Positions 15,304-23,617 of a stretch of DNA of 30,121 bases are shown in pieces. The position numbers were made by a program, and so were the translations under genes. Source of the stretch: Gammaproteobacteria bacterium. Lineage in GTDB: Bacteria > Pseudomonadota > Gammaproteobacteria > Xanthomonadales > Wenzhouxiangellaceae. The stretch is taken from NCBI GenBank assembly GCA_003561495.1, contig PWWM01000120.1:1-30121 (forward strand). The letters run 5' to 3'. Below the pieces are notes generated by a model. That model saw only the letters and a program-made list of their open reading frames with translations. It did not search any database and was not told the origin of the DNA. Numbering within the stretch: position 1 is the stretch's first letter; each line of letters begins with the position of its first letter.

Positions 15304-16848
15304 ATGAGCAAACCCATCATCGCCAACAACAAACCCGCCAAGGTCACACTGGAAAAAGGCAAGGAGTATTACTTTTGCGTCTGCGGTCGCTCGTCGGACC
15401 AACCCTTCTGCGACGGGTCACACAAGGGCACGGGTTTCGAGCCCAAGGCCTTCAAGGCCGAGGAAGACGGTGATGCCTGGCTGTGCCAGTGCAAGCAAAC
15501 CGGCAATGCGCCCTACTGCGACGGCACTCACAAACAATTCGAAGATGACCAGGTGGGCGAAGAAGGCCCGGATGAGTCTGAACGAGAGGATTCCGGCCCG
15601 CCGAAACCGAAAGCAACCAGGGAAGAACCGACCGTCGAGTTCATCCATCAATTGGCCCGCGAAGGCCTGGACGGCGTCGGGCAGCACGGGCCCATGGCCG
15701 CCATGGGCGTGCCTCGCCACCAGTTGCCGCACTGGGATGATTTGCAGTTAATGGTTGCGCAAATGGCGCGCAAGCCGTTGCTGGATGATGCCGAGGTCGG
15801 TACCGAGCTGGTGATCGGACCGGAGGCGAAAAAACCCCTGGCCTTGAAGATTCCGCTGTTCGTGTCCGACATGAGTTTCGGATCGCTTTCCGAGGAGGCC
15901 AAGACCGCTCTGGCCCGCGGCGCGGAACTGGCCGGCACCGGCATCTGCTCGGGCGAGGGCGGCATGCTGCCCGAGGAAAAGGCCGAGAACAGCCGCTACT
16001 TCTATGAACTGGCCAGCGCCATGTTCGGCTTTCGCGAGGAATTGCTGGCCGACATCCAGGCCTTTCATTTCAAGGGCGGACAGGGCGCCAAGACCGGCAC
16101 CGGCGGACACCTGCCCGGCAACAAGAATACCGCCAAGATCTCCAAGGTCCGCGACATTCCCGAGGGCGAACCGGCGGTCTCGCCGGCGGCCTTCAAGGAC
16201 TTGTCCAGCGTGGCCGACTTCAAACGCTTTGGCGACCGGGTGCGCGAGATCAGCGGCGGGGTTCCGATCGGCTTCAAGCTCAGCGCCAACCATATCGAGC
16301 GCGATATCCAGTTCGCCCTGGATGCCGGCGCCGACTACATCATTCTCGACGGTCGCGGCGGCGGCACCGGCGCCGCACCCAGCATGTTTCGCGATCACAT
16401 CAGCGTACCGACCATTCCGGCCCTGGCCCGGGCCCGGCGCTACCTGGATGAGCAAAAGGCCAGCGGTCGGGTCACCCTGATCGTCACCGGCGGACTGCGC
16501 GTGCCGATCGACTATGTCAAGGCGCTGGCGCTGGGCGCCGACGGCATTGCCCTGGCCAACAGCGCCATGCAGGCCATCGGCTGTGTGGGGGCGCGCATCT
16601 GCAACACCAACAACTGCCCGGCCGGTATCGCGACCCAGAAGGAAGAATTGAGAAAGCGGCTGGACGTGGATGCCTCGGCCAAGCGCCTGGCCCGGTTCTT
16701 CGAAGCTTCGACCGAACTGATGAAGGTCATGGCGCGTGCTTGCGGGCACAATCATCTGGGTCAGTTCGGTCCTGATGATCTCTCGACCTGGCATGTCGAC
16801 ATGGCAAGGCTCTCCGGGGTTCGCTATGCCGGGGTGGGTGAACCTTGA
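15304..16848 (+). CDS. CDGSH iron-sulfur / glutamate synthase-like FMN fusion protein
   Basis: 514 residues. The first 80 carry two CDGSH-type iron-sulfur motifs, each C-x-C-x8-C-D-G-[ST]-H: C25, C27, C36, H40 and C61, C63, C72, H76, each able to hold a 2Fe-2S cluster. A charged linker (about 80-110) leads to a domain homologous to the FMN/3Fe-4S synthase region of glutamate synthase large subunit: MSFGSLSEEAK, GGQGAKTGTGG, LDGRGGGTGAAP, and C427, C433, C438 spaced as in the 3Fe-4S site of GltB (ICNTNNCPAGIATQ). There is no amidotransferase domain and no GltD partner here, so ammonia or another donor, and an unknown electron donor, would be needed. The CDGSH pair may pass electrons to the FMN domain. 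It is followed 24 bases later by proB, consistent with an operon supplying glutamate for proline. A small palindrome, TACTA-6-TAGTA, lies at 15230-15245 upstream. Confidence 0.9.
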   Translation: MSKPIIANNKPAKVTLEKGKEYYFCVCGRSSDQPFCDGSHKGTGFEPKAFKAEEDGDAWLCQCKQTGNAPYCDGTHKQFEDDQVGEEGPDESEREDSGPPKPKATREEPTVEFIHQLAREGLDGVGQHGPMAAMGVPRHQLPHWDDLQLMVAQMARKPLLDDAEVGTELVIGPEAKKPLALKIPLFVSDMSFGSLSEEAKTALARGAELAGTGICSGEGGMLPEEKAENSRYFYELASAMFGFREELLADIQAFHFKGGQGAKTGTGGHLPGNKNTAKISKVRDIPEGEPAVSPAAFKDLSSVADFKRFGDRVREISGGVPIGFKLSANHIERDIQFALDAGADYIILDGRGGGTGAAPSMFRDHISVPTIPALARARRYLDEQKASGRVTLIVTGGLRVPIDYVKALALGADGIALANSAMQAIGCVGARICNTNNCPAGIATQKEELRKRLDVDASAKRLARFFEASTELMKVMARACGHNHLGQFGPDDLSTWHVDMARLSGVRYAGVGEP

Positions 16849-16872
16849 CTCAGCAAGAGTGATCCCTTGTCA

Positions 16873-17997
16873 ATGAGTCAGGTATCTGATCGCTCGCAAC
16901 TGATCGAGGGCCGCGACCTGCTCGTGGTCAAGGTCGGCTCTTCGCTGTTGATTGATGACGATGGCCGACTGCGGACGGGTTGGATGGAACGGCTTGCTCA
17001 AAGACTGCTCAATCGGAGCGGGCCGGCAGTCATTGTTTCATCCGGCGCCATCGCCCTGGGCCGCAAGGCCATTGGCCTGGAAGAGCGGCCGCGGCTGTTG
17101 GCCCAGGCCCAGGCGGCCGCAGCGGTCGGCCAGATTCATCTGGCCCGGGCCTGGTCCGAAGCTTTTGCCCGTCACGGGGGCATCGCCGCGCAGGTTCTGC
17201 TCAGCCTCGGTGACCTGGAAGCGCGTCGCCGCTACCTGAATGCCCGCGCCACCCTGGAAACACTGATCGAGCATGGCATCGTGCCGGTGGTCAACGAAAA
17301 CGACACCGTGGCCACCGAGGAAATCCGTTTCGGCGACAACGATCGCCTGGCCGCACGCGTGGCCCAGTTGCTGGGTGCGCACGGGCTGCTGCTGCTCAGC
17401 GATGTCGACGGCCTCTACAACGCCGATCCGGTCCGCAATCCCGATGCCCATCGCATCTCTGTCGTCGACACCATTACCGCCGATATCGAAGCCTTGGCCG
17501 GACAACCGCGTTTCGACGGCGTGGGAACCGGGGGCATGATCAGCAAGCTCAAGGCGGCGCGCATCGCCACCGAGGCCGGTACTACGGTGATGCTTGGTTC
17601 CGGTCTTGGAGAGGATCCGCTGGGCGAACTGATTCACGGCGCCACTGCAACCATTTTCAAGGCCCGCAGTAATCCCGTGGCCGCTCGCAAGCAATGGCTG
17701 AAGTCGTTGCAGCACCCGGCCGGCGAACTCGATATCGACAGCGGGGCGATGAAAGCCCTCGCCTCGGGCTCCAGCCTGCTGGCGGTGGGCGTGCGCGCCG
17801 TGCGCGGCCAGTTCCAGCGCGGCGACCTGGTTCGCCTGGTCGGACCCAACGGCCCGTGCGGGCAAGGCTTATGCGGCTACCCCGCCGAGCAGGCACGTCA
17901 GATCACCGGCCTGAACAGTCAGCAGATCGCCGAAGTGCTCGGCGAGGCCGGGCGGGGGCCGGTTGTTCATCGTGATGATCTGGTGTTGTTTGAATAG
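16873..17997 (+). CDS. proB: Glutamate 5-kinase
   Basis: First enzyme of proline synthesis: phosphorylates glutamate to glutamyl-5-phosphate with ATP, in the cytosol. The amino-acid kinase domain shows VVKVGSSLL near the start, VSSGAIALGRKA, NENDTVATEEIRFGDND for substrate and metal binding, and LLSDVDGLYNADP and GTGGMISKLKAA for ATP. A C-terminal PUA domain (from about residue 275, with KALASGSSLLAVGV) gives the usual 374-residue length. The ATG at 16873 is preferred to the in-frame TTG at 16867. The gene lies 24 bases after the glutamate-synthase-like gene and one base before proA, so the three are very likely one transcript. Feedback inhibition by proline is normal in this family. Confidence 0.97.
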   Translation: MSQVSDRSQLIEGRDLLVVKVGSSLLIDDDGRLRTGWMERLAQRLLNRSGPAVIVSSGAIALGRKAIGLEERPRLLAQAQAAAAVGQIHLARAWSEAFARHGGIAAQVLLSLGDLEARRRYLNARATLETLIEHGIVPVVNENDTVATEEIRFGDNDRLAARVAQLLGAHGLLLLSDVDGLYNADPVRNPDAHRISVVDTITADIEALAGQPRFDGVGTGGMISKLKAARIATEAGTTVMLGSGLGEDPLGELIHGATATIFKARSNPVAARKQWLKSLQHPAGELDIDSGAMKALASGSSLLAVGVRAVRGQFQRGDLVRLVGPNGPCGQGLCGYPAEQARQITGLNSQQIAEVLGEAGRGPVVHRDDLVLFE

Positions 17998-17998
17998 C

Positions 17999-19252
17999 AT
18001 GGACTTCAAAAACCTCATTGCCGAACTCGGCCAGGCAGCGCGCCGGGCCTCACACACCCTGGCCCGGCTAAGCGCCGAGCAGCGCAACCAGGCGCTGATC
18101 CATTGCGCCGACGCCATCGAAGCCGACCAGGTTGAATTACTGGCGGCCAACCGGAAAGACCTCGATGCCGGTCGCCAGCGCGGGCTCTCGGACGCCATGC
18201 TGGACCGTCTCGAGCTTGATCCCGGGCGCATTGAAGCCATGGCCGGGGGCCTGCGCGCCATTGCCGAACTTCCGGATCCGTTGGAGAAAGTGCTGGACGA
18301 GTGGACCCGCCCCAATGGCTTGCGAATACAACGCGTGGCCGTGCCGATCGGCGTGATCGGGGTGATCTACGAAAGCCGGCCCAACGTCACCGCCGATGCC
18401 GCCGGGCTGTGCCTGAAATCCGGCAATGCGGTGATCCTGCGCGGTGGTTCTGAGGCGGTGCACAGCAATCGCGCCATTCTTTCCGCCCTGCAGCGAGGAC
18501 TGGGCCTGGCCGGTCTGGATACCAACACGGTGCAACTGGTTCCCAGCCAGGATCGCGAGGCGGTCGGGGCCTTGCTCCAGGCTCATCAATGGCTGGACCT
18601 GGTCATTCCGCGCGGCGGCAAGCGCCTGGTCGAGCGGGTCCAGACCGATGCGCGCGTGCCGATACTGGCCCACCTGGATGGCAACAATCACCTTTATATT
18701 CACCCATCGGCCGACCCGGCCATGGCCGTGGAAGTGGTGGCCAATGCCAAGATGCGCCGTCCGGGCATTTGCGGAGCGCTGGAAACCCTGCTGATCGACA
18801 AGGATGCAGATGCCATGGTGCCAGCACTAGTTAAGAAAATGACCGAACTGGGCTGTGAACTTCGCGGCGATGCCGAGCTGTGCGGCATGAACAAGCGTTT
18901 CAAGCCGGCCGGCGACGAGGACTGGATGACCGAATACCTGGCGCCGGTGCTGGCCGTAAGGCTGGTGGACGACCCGCAAGCCGCCCTGGAGCATATCGCC
19001 CGCTATGGTTCGGGCCACACTGACGGCATCATCGCCGATGCCCCGGACCTGGCCGAATCCTTCCTGGCCCAACTCGACAGCGCCATTGCCGTCCACAACG
19101 CCTCAACCCAGTTCGCCGACGGCGGAGAATTCGGCTTTGGCGCCGAAATCGGCATCGCCACCGGCCGCCTGCACGCCCGCGGCCCGGTCGGCGTGGAACA
19201 ACTGACCACCTTCCAGTACCGGGTATTCGGCTCCGGGCAGATTCGGCCCTGA
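17999..19252 (+). CDS. proA: Gamma-glutamyl phosphate reductase
   Basis: Second enzyme of proline synthesis: NADPH-dependent reduction of glutamyl-5-phosphate to glutamate semialdehyde, which cyclises to pyrroline-5-carboxylate. 417 residues, aldehyde-dehydrogenase fold. Visible motifs are VPIGVIGVIYESRPNVT, LRGGSEA, the nucleophile Cys258 in RRPGICGALETLL, and the C-terminal FADGGEFGFGAEIGI and HARGPVG blocks. Residues 227-231 read DGNNH where many relatives have a Cys in place of the second Asn; the catalytic Cys258 is intact, so activity is expected. Start ATG at 17999 follows the proB stop by one base, implying translational coupling. proC is not in the window. Confidence 0.97.
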   Translation: MDFKNLIAELGQAARRASHTLARLSAEQRNQALIHCADAIEADQVELLAANRKDLDAGRQRGLSDAMLDRLELDPGRIEAMAGGLRAIAELPDPLEKVLDEWTRPNGLRIQRVAVPIGVIGVIYESRPNVTADAAGLCLKSGNAVILRGGSEAVHSNRAILSALQRGLGLAGLDTNTVQLVPSQDREAVGALLQAHQWLDLVIPRGGKRLVERVQTDARVPILAHLDGNNHLYIHPSADPAMAVEVVANAKMRRPGICGALETLLIDKDADAMVPALVKKMTELGCELRGDAELCGMNKRFKPAGDEDWMTEYLAPVLAVRLVDDPQAALEHIARYGSGHTDGIIADAPDLAESFLAQLDSAIAVHNASTQFADGGEFGFGAEIGIATGRLHARGPVGVEQLTTFQYRVFGSGQIRP

Positions 19253-19295
19253 GGGCAACTTACGCCGATCAATTTGCCGGTTAGCTCTGCGAGAT

Positions 19296-19321
19296 AAAAA
19301 AGCCCGGCGCTGAGGCCGGGC
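19296..19321 (-). terminator. Intrinsic terminator of the porin transcript
   Basis: A perfect 7-base GC stem (GCCCGGC at 19302-19308, GCCGGGC at 19315-19321) with a six-base loop, followed on the minus strand by six T (19296-19301 read as A on plus). It lies 27 bases after the porin stop. It also sits between the convergent proA and porin genes and may stop both transcripts, but the T-run supports the minus strand. Confidence 0.88.
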
Positions 19322-19347
19322 AAGGGTCATGAGGTGGTGTTGAGACC

Positions 19348-20829
19348 TCAGAATTCGTACTGGAAGCGCGCACCAAGCACCCAGCTATCCCAGGTTTTGG
19401 GCCCGCCGTTGACCTGGTCTTCGCCGCGTTCGGCATCGATATACATCAGATTGACCTTGAGGATAATGTCGTCTTCCGGATACCAGTTCAGACCCAGTGT
19501 CCAGTGATCAAGCTTCTGGCGATCATCGGGCTCGTGATGTTCGGTGGAATCGGCCAGAGCGTAGCGAGCCACCAGTTCAAACGCTCCAGATCCCCCCTGG
19601 CTCATGGGGCGAAGAATATGCGTGCGGCCGAAGTCGCCGCTGAAAGGACGATAGTTACGTTGCTCACCGGTCAGGAAATAACTGGCCTGGATATACCAGC
19701 CTTCCGAGGTCATGCTGGTGACATCCGGATCATTGAAGCCACGTGCGTTCGGGTCGCGATCGAGATCCTGGCGAATGTACTCGCCTTGCAGCGAGAACGG
19801 TCCCTGGCCCCATCCGGCTTCCAGGGCGAAGGTCGTCCAGTCCCTGACCGCTTCCATGTCGTTTTCACCAATCAGGCGGCCATCGACGGCGCGGGTGCCC
19901 AGACGGGTGCGCATGCGCACAGACTCGTATTCGCGTTCGCGGCCCCTGGAACGCTCGTACTCGAAAGCGTTTTTGCGGTAATTGGCCGAAATGCCGAGAT
20001 GCGACCAGATGCCGCGTTCCTCATCCATGATGGGTGGAAACGAAGCGCGGCCGGCAATGGAATAACCCTCGGTCACATCGCGGTTACGGGCCACGCCATC
20101 ACCGCCAAATACTCCGAAGGCGGCATAGTAGTTGGGGACCAGCGTTTCGTACATGATGCCGATTTCACGACTGGGACGGTAAGCATCGACTGGAGCAGCG
20201 CGTTCAAGGAATGAAATCCTGCGCGAACTGGTCGAGCTTTCCAGGCTGAACGGCTCCTTGAAGTGTCCTACCGCAAGACGACCGTTATTGAACAGGTAGG
20301 CCATGTAGGCATTGGCGAAGCGGACTTCATCATCGCGAAAGTCGACTTCCATCTGCCACTCCCAGCGACCCCCGATGATGCCCAGCGCACCCAGTCGTGC
20401 ACGCCTGAGGATGGTGCCATAGCGGGCGATGTCACCGCGGTCTTCCCGCTCGTCGTCAGTGCTGCGAAACGGATCTTCAACGTAAGCGCCGTCAACCATC
20501 AGGCGGCCACGAATACCGAAGCGATGTTGTCCATCGGCCGATTCGACCGCGAACTTGTTGACCCTGGCCCGGAACATTTCGTCAGCGATTGGAGAGACCG
20601 GCTCATAGTCCAGCCCCGCAAATCGATCACTGGTCGCCGGCTCGACTCGCTCGACATCGTCCTCATCCTCGGCCAGCAATTCGGCCACATCTTCCTCGGT
20701 CAGGATTCCCCGCTCAACCAGCTTGTCGATCAGTCTGCGGGTGTCGTCATTGGCGGCCACCGGCAGGGCCAGACCCAGAAGCAGGACCGTCAGCGCCAAC
20801 CCGTGGGCGGTTCCCAGTATTGATTTCAT
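19348..20829 (-). CDS. OprO/OprP-type outer-membrane porin
   Basis: 493 residues. A signal peptide (MKSILGTA, hydrophobic core, cut after VAA) is followed by a helical segment, RRLIDKLVERGILTEEDVAELL, usual at the N-terminus of the OprO/OprP (Porin_O_P) family, and then alternating beta-strand sequence to a terminal Phe (RFQYEF), the outer-membrane assembly signal. It also has the family's FKEPFSLE and SFLERA blocks. OprP and OprO are phosphate and polyphosphate channels, though many family members carry other anions. The ATG at 20829 has AAGGA seven bases upstream; GTG at 20844 is rejected. It lies 109 bases after the ABC permease gene on the same strand and has its own terminator. With the PhoB box in front of the ABC operon, phosphorus-compound uptake is a reasonable guess. 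Confidence 0.88.
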   Translation of the reverse strand: MKSILGTAHGLALTVLLLGLALPVAANDDTRRLIDKLVERGILTEEDVAELLAEDEDDVERVEPATSDRFAGLDYEPVSPIADEMFRARVNKFAVESADGQHRFGIRGRLMVDGAYVEDPFRSTDDEREDRGDIARYGTILRRARLGALGIIGGRWEWQMEVDFRDDEVRFANAYMAYLFNNGRLAVGHFKEPFSLESSTSSRRISFLERAAPVDAYRPSREIGIMYETLVPNYYAAFGVFGGDGVARNRDVTEGYSIAGRASFPPIMDEERGIWSHLGISANYRKNAFEYERSRGREREYESVRMRTRLGTRAVDGRLIGENDMEAVRDWTTFALEAGWGQGPFSLQGEYIRQDLDRDPNARGFNDPDVTSMTSEGWYIQASYFLTGEQRNYRPFSGDFGRTHILRPMSQGGSGAFELVARYALADSTEHHEPDDRQKLDHWTLGLNWYPEDDIILKVNLMYIDAERGEDQVNGGPKTWDSWVLGARFQYEF

Positions 20830-20938
20830 AAGATTTCCTTGCACGATTTGAAACAGAACCCGGCTGTCATCCAGCCTGGAAACAAAAATTTAACCAGCCA
20901 CTGTTTCAGGGGTCTTGCGGGAAGATGACGATTCGATG

Positions 20939-22594
20939 TCAGTCCCTCGGGCGGCGCGCCTGGAAGACCACCAGGACCACCGTGCTGAGCAGTATGGTGA
21001 CCGTGGCCATCGCCATGGCCTCGGATACATCGCCCTGCTCGAACTGGTTGAAGATGAAGGTGGCAGTCGTATCAACCCCCGGTGGCAACAGAAGGAGGGA
21101 GGCGACCAGTTCACGCATGCACACGATGAACGTGGTGACCCAGGCCGCGGTCAGCGCCGGGCGCAAGTGCGGCAGGACCACCGTGAGGAGAATCCGGAGC
21201 GGACCGGCGCCGGCGATTTCGGCGGCCTGTTCCAGACTGCGGTTGAGATTGCGCAGCGAAGCATTGGAATAGTTGAGCGCATCGGTGATGTAGATGACCA
21301 CGTAGGCCAGCAACAACATCCAGACCGTGTTGTAGATATTGATGCCCACCCAGGGCGCATTCCAGGCCAGGATCAGACCCACCGCGATCACGATCTTGGG
21401 CGCCACCCTGGGCAGCGTGGCCAGCCCTTCGACCAGGTTCTTCAGCCAGCCACGACCGAAAACCGTGGCATAGGCAATCAGCGAACCGATCAGTATGCAC
21501 AAGGTGGCTGCGCCGATGCTCAATCCCAGACTGGTCAACAAGGCATCGAAACTGCGCGAACCGGGTGAAAACAGCGACAGGTAGTGATCCAGGGTCAGGC
21601 TGGGCCAGCGGCCCTGCCAGCGGTCGGCCAGACTGGTCAGAATCATGGCCGAGTAAGGCAACAGCGTCGAAAAGAAGAACAGAGCGCCGAACCAGGCCAG
21701 GATGATCAGCCGGGTCCAGCGGCCTGGCCGGACCAGGTTGGCGCCACTGGCGCGAAACTTCATCTCGCCGCGCCGGGCCGTCAGCCAGCGCGAGCCATAC
21801 AGGCTGATCAGCGCCACCAGGCACAACAGGCTCGACAGCGAAGTCGCCAGGGCCAGATCGACCGGCCAGGAGGTCACCAGGAAAAAGATTTCGGCCGGTA
21901 GCAGAGGCAGATTGGCCCGAGTGCCGAGCACGGCCGGCACGCCGAAATTGGACAATGCCTCCAGCATGACCAGCAAGCCGGAATTGAGCACCGCCGGCAA
22001 CATCAGCGGCAGAATGACTGATCGAAATGTCTGCCAGCGGCGCGCCCCGACCATGTCGGCCGCCAGTTCCAGTCGGCGTGGAATCGAGCCCAGGGTGGCC
22101 TCCACGGCCAAGGCTACGTAGCCGAACGAAGCCAGCGCCATGACCGTGGTCACCCCCCAGAAGGAAAAGAACCAGAAGCGAATGCCCTCGGGCAGGCTCT
22201 CGATCAGGCGAACGGCAAAGCCGCCGTCCTGCATGATCAGGATGTAGGCCAGCGCCATGATGTAGGGCGGGGTCATGATCGGCGCCAGCACGCTCAGCCG
22301 CAACCACAGCTTGAAGCGCAACCGGGCGCGGGCCAGCCAATAGCCACAGGGAATCCCGAAAACCCAGGACAGCAGCGTGACCGCCACTGCCCAGGCCACC
22401 GTGTTGCGCAACATGGTGATCAGGTCGGGAGTCTGGAAGATCCTGCGCCAGGCCGAAAATGCGCCGTCCAGGCTGCCGCCCAGCAAGTCCGGGAATATGC
22501 TCTGACCCAGCAGAATCACCAGCGGATAACCGGTGGCGACGACAATGAAGGCCAGCGACAGCCACAATAGCCAGCGAATGACGTTCGGGCTCAT
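20939..22594 (-). CDS. ABC transporter permease, two fused membrane domains
   Basis: 551-residue inner-membrane permease of the iron/phosphonate/thiamine class (FbpB/ThiP/PhnU-V relatives). It holds two copies of the binding-protein-dependent transport domain in one chain, about twelve spans in all. Each half has an EAA-type cytoplasmic loop: LELAADMVGARRWQTF in the first, LEQAAEIAGAGPLRIL in the second, each followed by a Pro-rich turn (VILPLMLP, VVLPHLRP). The start ATG overlaps the stop of the substrate-binding protein gene by four bases (22591-22594), so translation is coupled. In PhnSTUV-type systems the two permeases are separate genes; here they are fused as in FbpB. Substrate is not readable from the permease. 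Confidence 0.93.
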   Translation of the reverse strand: MSPNVIRWLLWLSLAFIVVATGYPLVILLGQSIFPDLLGGSLDGAFSAWRRIFQTPDLITMLRNTVAWAVAVTLLSWVFGIPCGYWLARARLRFKLWLRLSVLAPIMTPPYIMALAYILIMQDGGFAVRLIESLPEGIRFWFFSFWGVTTVMALASFGYVALAVEATLGSIPRRLELAADMVGARRWQTFRSVILPLMLPAVLNSGLLVMLEALSNFGVPAVLGTRANLPLLPAEIFFLVTSWPVDLALATSLSSLLCLVALISLYGSRWLTARRGEMKFRASGANLVRPGRWTRLIILAWFGALFFFSTLLPYSAMILTSLADRWQGRWPSLTLDHYLSLFSPGSRSFDALLTSLGLSIGAATLCILIGSLIAYATVFGRGWLKNLVEGLATLPRVAPKIVIAVGLILAWNAPWVGINIYNTVWMLLLAYVVIYITDALNYSNASLRNLNRSLEQAAEIAGAGPLRILLTVVLPHLRPALTAAWVTTFIVCMRELVASLLLLPPGVDTTATFIFNQFEQGDVSEAMAMATVTILLSTVVLVVFQARRPRD

Positions 22595-23598
22595 TCGCGC
22601 ACGACCTGGGCGCGTTCGATCTGAAGCTGGAAGCGCCGAAGCACGGAGAGTTGTTTCTTCAGCGCCTGGTCGATATCGAACTGGATCAGTGATTCAGGCA
22701 ATCCGGCCGGTCGGATATCGGCGACATCGACATCGATACGCGCCGGAACCAGAAACTGTCGGGCCACCGCTTCCTGCATGGCCACTGAAAAATAATGATC
22801 GACGAACCGTTCGGCCCACTCGCCCTGAGCGCTCGACTCGAGAATGGCAATCGGTCGGGTCACCAGAACGCTGCCGTCGTCCGGATAATGAACGGTCAGG
22901 TCTGCGCCACGATCGATTTGGCGGTAAATCAGGTAATCGGCCGCCGCAAGCATGCCGTCATAGGCATCCAGCATGAGACTGGTAATGGCCTGGTTGTTGG
23001 CGGCCGAGAATTCCAGTCCGGCACGCGAGCGGGCGCGCTGCCATTGCGCCCAGGCGCTCTCGCCACGATCGAGATTGAAGGCAATCATGAAGTCGGCCGC
23101 CGAGCCCGAGCGGGAAGGCGAGGGCATGGTCAGGCGACCGGGCCACTGGCCGTCCAGCGCGGCGGCCCAGTCCGGGGGCGGCGCGGCGTCACCTCGAAAC
23201 GCCATGGCGACGATGGCCGCCCCGGTGGCATGGTAATGGCCGTCCGGGTCATGCCAGTCCTCGCGAGTCTGCTCGATCGCATCAGGGCGGTAGTGACGCA
23301 GGCGTCCGTCCTGCTTCAGTCCAGCCGCTCCCAGCTCGCTGGCCAGGATCACGACATCCGCCCTGGGCCGGTATTTTTCCGCCTCCAGTCGCGCCATGAC
23401 CTGGCCGGTGGTGGCGGCGAACATTTCGATCTCGATCGGGTTTGCCGCCTCGAAAGCGGCCACCACTTCGTCGATCAGTGGACGGGGACCGGCCGAATAG
23501 ACCACCAGCACATGGTCACGCTCGGACTGACATGCGGCCAGGCCAGATAACAACAACACCAGCACGAGCCAGCGGCCCCGGGAAAATTGCCGAAACAT
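22591..23598 (-). CDS. ABC substrate-binding lipoprotein, FbpA/PhnS-type
   Basis: 335 residues from the ATG at 23598. The lipobox LAAC at Cys23 predicts a periplasm-facing lipoprotein. The mature protein opens with the VVYSAGPRPLIDEVVAAFE pattern of the extracellular solute-binding family that includes FbpA-type iron and PhnS-type 2-aminoethylphosphonate binders, then ADVVILAS, SPSRSGSAADFM and NQAITSLMLDA. The paired C-terminal tyrosines used by FbpA to bind ferric iron are not obvious, which argues weakly against iron. A longer in-frame extension to 23961 overlaps the ATPase gene and is rejected. It lies 19 bases after the ATPase stop. A phosphonate or other phosphorus compound is the preferred substrate because of the PhoB box; this is inference. 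Confidence 0.88.
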   Translation of the reverse strand: MFRQFSRGRWLVLVLLLSGLAACQSERDHVLVVYSAGPRPLIDEVVAAFEAANPIEIEMFAATTGQVMARLEAEKYRPRADVVILASELGAAGLKQDGRLRHYRPDAIEQTREDWHDPDGHYHATGAAIVAMAFRGDAAPPPDWAAALDGQWPGRLTMPSPSRSGSAADFMIAFNLDRGESAWAQWQRARSRAGLEFSAANNQAITSLMLDAYDGMLAAADYLIYRQIDRGADLTVHYPDDGSVLVTRPIAILESSAQGEWAERFVDHYFSVAMQEAVARQFLVPARIDVDVADIRPAGLPESLIQFDIDQALKKQLSVLRRFQLQIERAQVVRE

Positions 23599-23617
23599 GG
23601 TCCGTGCATCCGCAGGA

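Noticed and set aside
15748..16794. 348-codon minus-strand frame opposite the glutamate-synthase-like gene
   Set aside because: Shadow of a clearly conserved coding region; the translation resembles no family.
20860..20885. CTGTCAT on the plus strand upstream of the porin as a second PhoB box
   Set aside because: The second half-site does not match and it points away from the porin gene.
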